A stretch of DNA of 47,308 nt. Origin: Moorena sp. SS36440bin_2. Its GTDB lineage: Bacteria > Cyanobacteriota > Cyanobacteriia > Cyanobacteriales > Coleofasciculaceae. The stretch spans positions 1-47,308 of the forward strand of contig WTKN01000342.1 of the NCBI GenBank assembly GCA_011524395.1, in the 5' to 3' direction. Under the pieces are notes generated by a model. That model was not told the origin of the DNA. It did not search any database and worked only from the letters and a program-made list of their open reading frames with translations. The stretch's first letter is position 1, and every line of letters starts with the position of its first letter. The position numbers and the translations under genes are program-made. Shown piece by piece: positions 10,401-18,916 of the stretch.

Positions 10401-10946
10401 TAGATTGAATTTTTGTTCATTTTCTTGTTGGAGTAGTTGTTGGAGTTTGGTGGTAGCTTCTGATGGTGTTAATCCACTTAGGTCTTTTTTCGGCAGTTGT
10501 AGTTCAAAAGAAGGTTTAATTATTTGTACTGGTGTGCCGTTGATTTCACTGAAGGTTGTTCTCAGAGTTTCATGGCGAGCAATGATTTTGTTTATAGTTG
10601 TTTGTAGGGCTACATAGTCTAATTTACCTACTATATTGAAGATTAATGGTACATTGTAGGTGTTGCTACTCAAGCCCATTTTTTCAAGAAACCATAGCCT
10701 TTGTTGTGCATAGGATAAGGGGATTACCTGTTCCCTAGAAATTGGTTTAATGGAACTAGCTACAGATTGCTGAATTGTCTGGACTTCCCTAAGCAAATCT
10801 AGGAGTTCTGCTTTGCGCTCAACTATATCCTTTTTAAGTTCTGGAGTTATTACTCCCTTGGGAGAACGATAGCGGAGTTGCTCTCCATCTATCCAAAATT
10901 TCACACCCAGATTTTGCAGGTAAGAAACGAAATCAATTGTTTTCAT
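7467..10946 (-). CDS. NRPS module C-A(Leu)-PCP
   Basis: 1159 residues. An N-terminal TubC-type docking domain (about 1-60) is followed by a condensation domain with intact HHIAGDGWS, an adenylation domain with YTSGSTGQPKGV and LYKTGDLARYLPDG, and a PCP with NFFELGGHSLL near 1077. I read the ten-residue specificity code as D-A-W-F-L-G-N-V-V-K (FDASVW, TISFVP, TVLTGG, NNYGPTENTVV), a classical leucine code, so leucine is predicted with good confidence. There is no MT or E domain. The start overlaps the upstream stop as ATGA and is preceded by a strong GAGGAGGAAG site, which indicates translational coupling. The last ~30 residues after the PCP are unusually rich in Arg, Lys and Gln and probably dock on the PKS that follows. 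The first half of the A domain is almost a copy of that in the neighbouring N-methylating NRPS. Confidence 0.95.
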   Translation of the reverse strand: MKTIDFVSYLQNLGVKFWIDGEQLRYRSPKGVITPELKKDIVERKAELLDLLREVQTIQQSVASSIKPISREQVIPLSYAQQRLWFLEKMGLSSNTYNVPLIFNIVGKLDYVALQTTINKIIARHETLRTTFSEINGTPVQIIKPSFELQLPKKDLSGLTPSEATTKLQQLLQQENEQKFNLEVDPPIRTQLYQLGTTEYILQITLHHIAGDGWSGTVLPKELSAIYTAILEDQPSPLPELPIQYADFAVWQRNYLQGKTLETQLSYWKQKLQDLPQLQLPTDHLRPPFQTFNGASILITIPAELTSKLRKMTQQLGVTLFITLLAGFKVLLSRYSGQQSIAVGSPIANRNHREIEGLIGFFVNSLVMYTDLGEELSFTEVLNRVKETALEAYSHQDIPFEKLVEELQPERTISQNPLFQVVFAVQQKEMFKPSFSLLNLEVELGWEQWMVDLIAVRMDLELHLWPVGEEIKGFCAYNRDLFEAETINRMLSHYQNLLSAAVETPDRPISQLPLMTGPELDQILVEWNNRKIDYPTDKCIHQLFEEQVENNPNAIAVVFEEQKLTYSELNSKANQLAHYLQKLGVVPETRVGICVERSLEMVVGLLAILKAGGAYVPLDPNYPTSRLNYMIEDAQLSIILTQEKWQNHLSDTKASVICLDTDEEIINQQSQQIPENQVTANQLAYVIYTSGSTGQPKGVTIPHQGLLNLVFWHQRTFEVKSSDKASQIAGVGFDASVWEIWPYLSAGACLHLVNSETRLSPEALRNWLISEQITISFVPTPLLENLCSLEWPAQTKLRTVLTGGDKLHKYPSAALPFRVFNNYGPTENTVVTTSGLVVSGQEGSISPSIGKPISNTKVYILDKNFQPVPIGVAGELYIGGNSLATGYHNRPKLTAEKFITNLFDKSQATNLYKTGDLARYLPDGNIEFIGRIDQQVKIRGFRIEIGEIEALVSQYPDVKENVVIAQSDPAGDKRLVVYIVPKQESTQDTSLIPQIRQFLKQKLPEYMIPAAFVLLDAFPLTPNGKIDRRALPVPDTVPSGISTAYVTPQTETEQLLAKIWQEVLQVEKVGIYDNFFELGGHSLLTIKVHTKLQEIYAQYISLVKLFQHPNISEFSKYLIDLQRGKVTDYLTNGQAKARSDRKTSMKQQRLQRQQNRRQK

Positions 10947-13900
10947 AATACTTCCTCCTCATATTCTATTTCTGTTTCTGATTTTAATGTCTTTTCTTCT
11001 TGTGCTAGTTGACTCAGCACTTCTAAGCTTTTGGCTATGTCAGCAATAGTTGGTGACTCAAATAAACGCTTTAAGGTTAGTTCAATCTCAAAAATATTTC
11101 GCACCCGAGACATAACCTGAGTTGCCAGTAAAGAATGCCCGCCTAAATCAAAGAAGTTATCATGTATTCCCACTTTGTCTATTCCCAATACTTCTACCCA
11201 AATCTCTGCTAATGCTTTCTGTGTCTGTGTCTGGGGAGCTAGATACTCCGTTGACATACTACTGGTCACGTCTGGTACAGGCAAAGCCTTACGGTCTACC
11301 TTGCCATTAGGAGTCAGAGGCAGTTGCGACAACACCATCAACCCCGATGGCACCATATAGTCTGGCAACCGCGACTCCAGATACTCTCTCAACTCCGGTA
11401 CCAGTTGCTTTCTGACCTCAGAACTCAAGGGATTAGTCCCATAATGATGCCAGTTACTTGCTACCACCGATTTTTGAGTTAGGGGTGTTAACACTATCCC
11501 GTCTTGGGCTAACTCACTGCGCACAAATACCCCATCCATCAATTCTCCTCTTCCCTGAGCAGACCAACACAACTCTAAGGTATACCCTAAATCTGAACTC
11601 AGTTCATATAACCTTTCTGGATCGATGCCATTGACTGGCTTTGACTCTAATTTTTGTCTCAACTGCTCTACATTCAGTTTCTCTTCTGACTGTGACAGGA
11701 ACTCCACTAAATCTCGATCGCTAGCCACTCTCCTATTTACTAAACCACTAAAGCAAATTGATTCTGGCTTTTTGTCTTTCAGATAAGTTTCTATATCTTG
11801 AACGCTCAGTTCCTCTCCTGTTTCTACTGTCTCTGCTACTACTGATGCTGCTTGAGCTTCTATATGCAAGAGTACGCTATAGCGATATTTATTCAGTTCG
11901 TTTTGCTCCCTTCCCCTCTGTATGCGTATTTGTACATGACTGATTTCTGGATGTTTTTCTTTCAGAGCTACAAACAACTCTGGTGACAATAACAACTCGG
12001 TTTCCTGATCAATTTCTCTGTCTATCTTTTCCTTGATTTGTTCTAGTGATAATGATGGAGTTGCTTGATACAGTTGCACCGAACTATGAAATTCTTTGAT
12101 TAATGGCAAGCTGCGAATATCTCCCAAGAAAATCATTCCTCCTGGTTTAATTACCCGGATACTGTTTTCTATTACTTCCAAGAAATACTCCATACTAGGG
12201 AAACACTGGACGATGGAACTAAGCAATACGACATCAAAACTGTTATCTGCTATATCAGCCATGTTTTCGGCTCGTTTCTGTGCTAAGGAAACATGACCAT
12301 ATTTGTCTGGTTGCTGTTCTATTTGTTGTTTAATGTATTCTAATGAGACATTGGAGATATCTGTGCCATAATATTTTTGTGTCTCCAGTGCGATTTGAAA
12401 TAGCAGCATTCCTGTACCACAACCTATTTCCCAAACACTATCTGGTTTCTGAGCTAATACTTGAGACACAATATCCCCAGCCCAGATGCGCATTTGTTGC
12501 TCTGGTATTTGCTGGTTATCGTAGTTGCTTAACCATCCTCTAATGTTGAATAGGGGATCGCTTACTTTACTTAGTTGGTCGTAGATTTTTTGGTTATATA
12601 TATCTTGCCAACTATCTACTTGGGTTTCTGATAGTTCTCGGTTGGAGGTGGTTATGGTTTGGGTTTGTGGTACTATGTATGCTACTAGGCGTTTGTCTCC
12701 TGGGTTGTCTTCTCTTGCTACTACTACTGTTTCTTTGACTTTAGGGTATGAATTGAGAACTGCTTCTATTTCTCCTGTTTCGATGCGATATCCCCGGATT
12801 TTTACTTGGTGGTCTATTCTACCCAAGAATTCGATGTTGCCATCCCCTAAGTAGCGAACCAAATCCCCTGTCTTATATAATTTTGACTTTTGACTTCCCT
12901 CAAGGGGGGGGTTGACTTTTGATTTATCAAAAGGGTTGGGAATAAATTTGGAGGCTGTGAGTTCGGGGCGCTTGTGGTAGCCTGTTGCTAAACCATCTCC
13001 TCCAATATGAAGTTCTCCTGCTACTCCTATGGGCACTGGTTGCAATTGGGAGTCGAGGATATATATTTGGGTGTTGGATATTGGCTTACCTATGGGCAGA
13101 TTTGTTGCTCCTTCTGCTACTTTAGTCACCTTGTACCATGAAGAGAATGTGGTATTTTCTGTCGGTCCATAGACATGAAGCAATCTTTCTGGTGCCCCTT
13201 TTTCAAGTACCTGTTTCACTGATTTCGGGTCTACTGCCTCTCCTCCAAATAACAAATGTTTCAAGGTACTGAATGCTTCTGGTACTGAGTAGGCTAACTG
13301 ATTAAATAAAGCTGTTGTCAAAAATAGTGTCGTAATTTTTTCTTGTTTGATATAGTTGACAAACTCTTGAGGAGAAAGGAGTACAGATTTGGTAATTACT
13401 ACTGCCACTGCTCCGTGTAATAAAGCTCCCCAAATTTCAAATGTGGCTGCATCAAAAGAGGTATTGGAAACTTGAGCTACCCGGTCTGTAGGATCCAGTT
13501 GCACATAGTTGGTGTTGCTAAAAAGCCGAACTACTCCTTGATGAGGAATAGTTACTCCTTTTGGTTGACCCGTTGAACCTGAAGTATAGATAACGTAAGC
13601 TAACTGATTAGCTGTTACCTGATTTTCGGGCATTTGCTGACTCTGTTGATTAATAATTTCGGAATCTGTATCCAAACAAATCACAGTTCCTATAGTTTCC
13701 GATAGATGATGCTGCCATTTTTCTTGAGTCAAGATGATGGATAGTTGTGCATCTTCTACCATGTAATTGAGACGCGAAGTTGGATAATTCGGGTCTAATG
13801 GCACATAAGCTCCTCCGGCTTTGAGTATGGCTAATAAACCTACTACCATCTCTAACGAACGCTCTACACATATTCCCACTAGGGTTTCTGGTACTACCCC

Positions 13901-15622
13901 CAATTTTTGCAAGTAATGAGCTAGTTGATTAGCTTTGCTATTTAATTGGGAATAGGTCAGCTTTTGTTGTTCAAATACTACTGCTACTGCATCTGGGTTT
14001 TTCTCTACCTGTTCCTCAAATAACTGATGGATACATTTATCATTTGGGTAATCTGTTTTCGTATTATTCCATTCTACCAATATCTGTTCTCGCTCTACCT
14101 CTGTCATTAATGGTAGTGCTGTTACTCTCTGTTGCGGATCATTCACTATCCCTTCTAACAAGTTCTGGAAATGACTAGCCATTCGGGCAATAGTTTGCTG
14201 ATCAAATAAGTCAGCATTGTATTTTAACAACCCAACCAGAGATGAGTCCTCTTCAAGCATCTCCAGGAATAAATCATATTGACTTTCATACTGTTCGAGG
14301 ACAAAAGGTTCTACTTCAAGTCCTCCCCAATTCATCAAGGTTTTTTTGCTGCTCAACAACACCTTTTGCAGATCTTGAGATTCCAGGAATTTTTGTAGTA
14401 CAAAGCCAGCCTGAAAAAGAGGAGCACGACTGGAGTCACGTTCTACCTGTAACTTTTCTACCAATAAAGCAAAGGGATAATCTTGATGATCTAGTGCTCC
14501 CAGGACTGTCTGGCGTACTTGGGAGAGGAAATCTCTAAAAGAGAGATTCCCTGACAAATCTGCTCTCGTTACTACTGAGTTTATAAAGTAACCAACAATA
14601 GAAGCAAACTCCGCTTTAGATCTGCCAGAAGTAGGAGAACCTACTAAAATATCCTCTTGACCGGTGTAACGATACAGAAGCACTTGAAAAGCAGCCAACA
14701 GAGTCATATAAAGAGTTGCACCCTCTGTTTGAGCTAGTTCTTTCAGTTGTTCAGTCAACTTTTCTGATAATTTGAAGGGATAGCTGCCACCATTATCAGT
14801 CTGTATAGGGGGTCGTGGTTTGTCTGTAGGCAAATTCAATACCGGTAATTCTCCGGCCAATCTTTGTTGCCAATAGTTCCATAGTTGTTCTCCTTCTTCT
14901 CCTTCTACTAACTCCTTTTGCCAGCTAACATAATCTTGATAAGAATGCTGTAGTGGTGGTAGGGATGCCTCAAGCCCATTTAGTTGAGCTTGGTAAAGTT
15001 GTGGTAGCTCTTTGGCAATTAAGTTGCAGGACCAACCATCTAAAGCAATGTGATGTATTGTCAGTAACATAATATGGTCTTGCTCGGAACAAGTGAACCA
15101 CCTAACTCGCATCACTGGTTCTGTTTCTAGGTTAAAAGGATGTCTGTGAGCTTCAACTACCTTTTTGTTTAACTCCTCTTCACTCCAACTAGAAGCATCT
15201 ATCTTTAAGAAGTCTAACTCTTGATGTTGATGTAGTTGTTGGATTGGTTGTTGGCCTAACTTCGGTAATGTACTCCGTAGTAGCGGATGCCTTTCCCTTA
15301 GAGCTTGAAAAACCTGTTGCCAAATAGTTAGATCTACCTTGGAGTAGATCCGAACCGAAAATGACACATTATAATTATGACCCTGGGGTGATAGCTGCCA
15401 CAAAAACCAGAGATCTTTTTGACCATAAGAGAGGGGATGGACTTGGGATATATCTGGATTTTCGTTTAGTAACTGTAAGATTTCTGATTTATACTGCTCT
15501 AATTCGGCCATAACATCAGTGGTCAGTACTTCTTGGGAACCTCCAGTTCTTAACTTTCCTTCATCACTCCATAATTTAACCCCTTTGATAGAAAGGTCTT
15601 GTAAGAATTCAATTAAGTTCAT
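10943..15622 (-). CDS. NRPS module C-A(Ile/Val)-N-methyltransferase-PCP
   Basis: 1559 residues. It has a TubC-type docking domain (1-60), a C domain with intact HHIALDGWS (about 190), an A domain with YTSGSTGQPKGV, an N-methyltransferase inserted after A8 with the SAM motif VWEIGCGTG near 1057, the A10 end LPLTPNGKVDRKAL, and a PCP with NFFDLGGHSLL near 1497. I read the specificity code as D-A-F-F-L-G-V-T-F-K, a branched aliphatic pocket (Ile or Val; the choice is uncertain). The predicted unit is N-methyl-Ile/Val. The first ~480 residues closely resemble those of the 3357-residue NRPS in the core line, which sits directly after a PKS. An acidic tail (SETEIEYEEEVL) ends the protein. The A domain carries a nine-residue low-complexity insertion near 12.9 kb. 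The C domain looks intact, so the module may take an acyl donor, or the C domain may be idle if the module starts the side chain. Confidence 0.94.
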   Translation of the reverse strand: MNLIEFLQDLSIKGVKLWSDEGKLRTGGSQEVLTTDVMAELEQYKSEILQLLNENPDISQVHPLSYGQKDLWFLWQLSPQGHNYNVSFSVRIYSKVDLTIWQQVFQALRERHPLLRSTLPKLGQQPIQQLHQHQELDFLKIDASSWSEEELNKKVVEAHRHPFNLETEPVMRVRWFTCSEQDHIMLLTIHHIALDGWSCNLIAKELPQLYQAQLNGLEASLPPLQHSYQDYVSWQKELVEGEEGEQLWNYWQQRLAGELPVLNLPTDKPRPPIQTDNGGSYPFKLSEKLTEQLKELAQTEGATLYMTLLAAFQVLLYRYTGQEDILVGSPTSGRSKAEFASIVGYFINSVVTRADLSGNLSFRDFLSQVRQTVLGALDHQDYPFALLVEKLQVERDSSRAPLFQAGFVLQKFLESQDLQKVLLSSKKTLMNWGGLEVEPFVLEQYESQYDLFLEMLEEDSSLVGLLKYNADLFDQQTIARMASHFQNLLEGIVNDPQQRVTALPLMTEVEREQILVEWNNTKTDYPNDKCIHQLFEEQVEKNPDAVAVVFEQQKLTYSQLNSKANQLAHYLQKLGVVPETLVGICVERSLEMVVGLLAILKAGGAYVPLDPNYPTSRLNYMVEDAQLSIILTQEKWQHHLSETIGTVICLDTDSEIINQQSQQMPENQVTANQLAYVIYTSGSTGQPKGVTIPHQGVVRLFSNTNYVQLDPTDRVAQVSNTSFDAATFEIWGALLHGAVAVVITKSVLLSPQEFVNYIKQEKITTLFLTTALFNQLAYSVPEAFSTLKHLLFGGEAVDPKSVKQVLEKGAPERLLHVYGPTENTTFSSWYKVTKVAEGATNLPIGKPISNTQIYILDSQLQPVPIGVAGELHIGGDGLATGYHKRPELTASKFIPNPFDKSKVNPPLEGSQKSKLYKTGDLVRYLGDGNIEFLGRIDHQVKIRGYRIETGEIEAVLNSYPKVKETVVVAREDNPGDKRLVAYIVPQTQTITTSNRELSETQVDSWQDIYNQKIYDQLSKVSDPLFNIRGWLSNYDNQQIPEQQMRIWAGDIVSQVLAQKPDSVWEIGCGTGMLLFQIALETQKYYGTDISNVSLEYIKQQIEQQPDKYGHVSLAQKRAENMADIADNSFDVVLLSSIVQCFPSMEYFLEVIENSIRVIKPGGMIFLGDIRSLPLIKEFHSSVQLYQATPSLSLEQIKEKIDREIDQETELLLSPELFVALKEKHPEISHVQIRIQRGREQNELNKYRYSVLLHIEAQAASVVAETVETGEELSVQDIETYLKDKKPESICFSGLVNRRVASDRDLVEFLSQSEEKLNVEQLRQKLESKPVNGIDPERLYELSSDLGYTLELCWSAQGRGELMDGVFVRSELAQDGIVLTPLTQKSVVASNWHHYGTNPLSSEVRKQLVPELREYLESRLPDYMVPSGLMVLSQLPLTPNGKVDRKALPVPDVTSSMSTEYLAPQTQTQKALAEIWVEVLGIDKVGIHDNFFDLGGHSLLATQVMSRVRNIFEIELTLKRLFESPTIADIAKSLEVLSQLAQEEKTLKSETEIEYEEEVL

Positions 15623-15663
15623 AGTTCTACTTTGCTCCAGTTATTTTCTTTAATGTTATCTGT

Positions 15664-15697
15664 GCGATCGCGCCCCGCGTGGCCTACGGCCAATCGC
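15664..15697. repeat. HIP1-containing palindromic repeat
   Basis: GCGATCGC (15664-15671) opens a 34-bp palindromic element closed by ATCGC (15693-15697), with a central TGGCC-TAC-GGCCA hairpin (15680-15692). HIP1 octamers and such dispersed palindromes are typical of cyanobacteria. It lies between the FAAL fragment and the N-methylating NRPS gene, at the edge of the suspected insertion. Confidence 0.7.
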
Positions 15698-15719
15698 TTT
15701 GAGTTATTTGTCCATTGAG

Positions 15720-16144
15720 TTCATTTGAGACAGAGAATCAATTTCATATTTAGTCAGCACAATAGAGACTTGGGCATCCTTGACAAAAGCTTAAAGTCTA
15801 GGCAGAGTTCGCTTCAACTGAATTGCATCAGGCGGGGGAGCTAGTATCGCAATGACTCCTGCATATAAACATCCAAAGAAAGCAAAAATGAAATCCAGAC
15901 CCTGAGAATAGAGCAGCAATGCTCGCTCCCCCTTAGCTATCTCCATTGTCTCAAGTTTAGCAGCGATCGCCCGTGCCCTCCTTTCCAATTCTCCATAAGT
16001 CAAAATGTTTGCTTCTGTTTGTCCATTAAAAAGAAACGTATAGGCTTTTTTGTTACCTTCATTCGTTGCTCGATAACGTAGGAGATCTATCAAAGATAAA
16101 AATTTATTGTTAGTTTTCATAAAAGTTGTCCTTCATTAATCATC
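15720..16144 (-). pseudogene. Broken 5' fragment of the FAAL gene
   Basis: Codons 1-109 of the complete FAAL at 168-1985 are repeated here with 7 amino-acid differences in 109, including the same ribosome site and about 25 bp of leader. An in-frame TAA at 15791-15793 replaces the Gln codon after TLPRL. Recognisable FAAL sequence continues past that stop (AFVKDAQVSIVLTK) and fades near 15720. Only the N-terminal 20 percent of the enzyme is present, so it cannot adenylate. It sits just after the BAHD-like gene and before the N-methylating NRPS, on the same strand as its parent. Together the two copies form direct repeats around the second assembly line. The left boundary is approximate because the last ~30 bp align only with small gaps. 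Confidence 0.9.
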
Positions 16145-16206
16145 TATAAGACGGATAGGGAAAACACACCCCTCTTCAACTATAGTTTTAGGAGGTAATT
16201 TATTAT

Positions 16207-17466
16207 TCAATAGGTTTCAATAACGATCTCTTCCACACCAATATCTCTTAATTTATTTTTGACTTGGGATACAACATTTTTCAAGTTAAAATACATCAAG
16301 AAATATTTAGTTTTTGTCAATCTATATACTAGGGCATTTCTACAGGGAAATGATGATAGATCGAAAGGTTTATCGTCAAACTCAAAATTCTTTTGAATAA
16401 CGACCTCGTTTTCACCAAAACTTGGTAATTTTTGTAATTTAATCCAACTATTTATTATTAAAAATTCACTATTAAAAACTGGTAAAAAACTATATAGTCC
16501 GCGAAGCTCATTTATGGTTTTTCTAACATCAGAATGTTTTAACATATAGTTATTTTCTGGTTTAGTTAAACCTGATACTATAGTTTCAGCATTTCCTAAA
16601 TAATTTTCTGGTATATCGAATTTTCTATATCTTAGATTGATAACAATTATAAATTGTTTGATAGGAGTAACTGATAAAAATTCCAATAAAGCATCATTTC
16701 TGCTGTACACAGTTTCGCCATCATACATTTTTTGAGTTGTTTGCTTAATTAAATCTAAATTTTCCTTTGTCAAGATACACTTAATACAACTCCAATCACT
16801 TTTTTTTATGAACAAATATCTCAAAATATAAGCAAAGATAAATGTCGGACTTAACAGTTTTTCGGTCCATGACCTTTCTTTCAATCTAGCATTGAGAAAA
16901 TTATCTATTTTGTTAAAATTTACTGTCCATAGTGGTTCAGACTTAGAAACATAATCTGGGTCTCCATAAGCTTTAGCTAAATGTTCTAACAATTGGAAAT
17001 ACGTTCCACCACCAACTATCAAATGATTTACCAGTAAAGTTATGCCACTATAAGTTTGATTATAATTCAAAATTAAATAAATTAATGGAGCATCTGTATT
17101 GATAGCATCTACACTTTTTTCTGGAATCTTGAAAACATTGTTTAGATAGGTTTTTGCCTCTAATAAGTTATCAAGATTTATCTCCTGCTTACCTAGATCG
17201 ACTTCAATAAAACCAATACCATGTTTTTTAGCTTGACAGACAACCTTTATGGGACTAAACAATTTCTTTACCAATCTCCCTCCTAAAATTGGTACGCTAT
17301 CAACTATTTGTTGACATGCTTTTTTCAGTCTGCGAGCATCAATTCTATTTTGGTACCAACTGATCGTCCCATAATAAGGACTAAACTTTCCAGCTGTGAT
17401 ATCAAAATTTGAAAGCTTATACTCACAATCTACAGTGCTATTCGTTATTAATTCTAGGTTTTCCAT
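16207..17466 (-). CDS. BAHD-like acyltransferase (condensation-fold transferase family)
   Basis: 419 residues related to the transferase family PF02458 (BAHD), which move an acyl group from a thioester, usually acyl-CoA, to a hydroxyl or amine. The expected HxxxD motif appears as NHLIVGGGTYF, with His148 present and the usual Asp replaced by Gly152; the second family motif (DFGWG) is not evident. In BAHD enzymes the His is the base and the Asp is mainly structural, so activity is possible but not assured. The gene starts 8 bp after the P450 stop and has no strong ribosome site, so it is probably read through from the P450. Candidate roles are O-acylation of the macrocycle (acetyl or the statine side chain) or tailoring of the side chain. 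The family call is moderate because overall similarity is low; the role is inference. Confidence 0.7.
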   Translation of the reverse strand: MENLELITNSTVDCEYKLSNFDITAGKFSPYYGTISWYQNRIDARRLKKACQQIVDSVPILGGRLVKKLFSPIKVVCQAKKHGIGFIEVDLGKQEINLDNLLEAKTYLNNVFKIPEKSVDAINTDAPLIYLILNYNQTYSGITLLVNHLIVGGGTYFQLLEHLAKAYGDPDYVSKSEPLWTVNFNKIDNFLNARLKERSWTEKLLSPTFIFAYILRYLFIKKSDWSCIKCILTKENLDLIKQTTQKMYDGETVYSRNDALLEFLSVTPIKQFIIVINLRYRKFDIPENYLGNAETIVSGLTKPENNYMLKHSDVRKTINELRGLYSFLPVFNSEFLIINSWIKLQKLPSFGENEVVIQKNFEFDDKPFDLSSFPCRNALVYRLTKTKYFLMYFNLKNVVSQVKNKLRDIGVEEIVIETY

Positions 17467-17474
17467 AATAGCTG

Positions 17475-18806
17475 TTAGGCAGGAATCATATACATTGGAG
17501 AAGGTGCAACAGTAAAGGCGCTACGTACAGGCTTGATAACACGGTTATCAGGTAGGGCTAGTTTTAGGTTAGTGAGAATTGTCCCCAGGATTAATTTCAT
17601 TTCAAACAAAGACAACGCATATCCAATACACCGACGGCTTCCGCCACCAAAAGCCACAAATTCATAAGCTGAAAACTGTCGGTCTAAAAAACGCTCTGGT
17701 CTAAAATGATTCGGTTCTGGATATAAATCTTCTTGCCTGTGGGTCAAATATATACAAGGTAAAATGTATGTACCTGGCTCAAAGTGGTAGCCCATAATTT
17801 CTATAGGCTTTTGGGCAATACGATACGCACCCAAAATGGTAGGTGGGTATATACGTAGGGTCTCGTGACAGACTGCATTCAAATATGGAAGCTTAGTAAT
17901 CGCACTTGAATCTGGATTATCGCCAAGAGTGTCTAACTCAGCCATAAGCTTCTCATAGACTTGTGGTAAGCAGTGAATCCAGTACAATGCCCAGGTTATA
18001 CTCATGGAGGTTGTTTCATGACCTCCTAGTAACAATATCATTAAATCGTCACGCAATTCCACCTCTTTCATCGGCTCGCCTTGATCGTTGCGAGCTTTCA
18101 TCATTAAGCTCAGGATATCTTCACCTAATAAAGCTGGATTATCCTGACGTCGCTTAATTTCAGCATAAATTATGTCATCAACCTGCTGGCGAAGGCGTAC
18201 AAAACGTCCCCATAAACTCCAAGGCCCCCAATCTTGCTGTAGGGCATGGAAGTACAAAACAGTAGAAGTCAAAGGACTACTCATCAAATTCAGAAGTGAA
18301 ATAAATATTTGGTTAAGCTGTTGGAAGCGAGCTTCTTCATTTACCCCAAAAATAGCACGTATAATAAATTGCAGTGAAATATCTTGCATCGAACCCTGGA
18401 CGTGAAACTGTTCTCCTTTTTTCCACTGCGTCATTTGTTGCTTAGTAATGTCACAAATTAACTGACTATAAGCTCGCATCCGCTCACCATGAAAAGCAGG
18501 CATTAACATTTTTTTTCGATGTTTGTGAAGATCGCCATCTAACAATGGTAGTGCATTTTTCCCTGAAAAAGCGGTTGGTAACTCTTTCATAGCTTCCCCT
18601 GTATTAAATGTTTGTGGGTTGGCTGTAAATATCGTCTTCATAGCTTGGGGATGACTGACAAACACCGTTGGAGGATAGTTCAAAAAACGTATTGTAAACA
18701 TATCTCCATAGCGTTTAGCACAATCCTCTAAGTAATTGAGAGGATTAACAATGATATTAATAGACTGTAGTAATGCTGGTGTTTTTGGCCCATCAGGAAA
18801 TTTCAT
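17475..18806 (-). CDS. Cytochrome P450, CYP110-like
   Basis: 443 residues with all P450 hallmarks: the I-helix oxygen-activating LLLGGHETTS near 258, the K-helix ExxR in HETLR, a PERF segment, and the heme loop FGGGSRRCIG with the axial cysteine at about 393. The opening (MKFPDGPKTPALLQ) and overall pattern resemble the cyanobacterial CYP110 family, which often oxidises fatty-acyl or terpenoid substrates. No membrane anchor is evident. AGGAG lies 8 bases before the ATG. The cluster has one P450 where, as I recall, the hectochlorin cluster has two. Since only one keto-acid-derived hydroxyisovalerate unit is predicted here, a natural role is beta-hydroxylation of that unit to dihydroxyisovalerate. 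This assignment is inference. Confidence 0.93.
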   Translation of the reverse strand: MKFPDGPKTPALLQSINIIVNPLNYLEDCAKRYGDMFTIRFLNYPPTVFVSHPQAMKTIFTANPQTFNTGEAMKELPTAFSGKNALPLLDGDLHKHRKKMLMPAFHGERMRAYSQLICDITKQQMTQWKKGEQFHVQGSMQDISLQFIIRAIFGVNEEARFQQLNQIFISLLNLMSSPLTSTVLYFHALQQDWGPWSLWGRFVRLRQQVDDIIYAEIKRRQDNPALLGEDILSLMMKARNDQGEPMKEVELRDDLMILLLGGHETTSMSITWALYWIHCLPQVYEKLMAELDTLGDNPDSSAITKLPYLNAVCHETLRIYPPTILGAYRIAQKPIEIMGYHFEPGTYILPCIYLTHRQEDLYPEPNHFRPERFLDRQFSAYEFVAFGGGSRRCIGYALSLFEMKLILGTILTNLKLALPDNRVIKPVRSAFTVAPSPMYMIPA

Positions 18807-18867
18807 TATTCTTCTCCTAGTTTTGTATTTATGGACGAGTTTATAATTTAATCTGGTATAAATTTAA

Positions 18868-18902
18868 CGGTGTTGTGGAGTGCTGAGTGCCCCACCACAC
18901 CG
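18868..18902. repeat. 11-bp imperfect inverted repeat between NRPS-TE and P450 genes
   Basis: CGGTGTTGTGG (18868-18878) and CCACCACACCG (18892-18902) pair at 10 of 11 positions with a 13-base loop, in the 110-bp gap after the TE stop. On the minus strand TTAAATTT follows. It may be a partial terminator or a processing hairpin that lowers downstream expression. Confidence 0.5.
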
Positions 18903-18916
18903 CCTTAAAAATAAGC

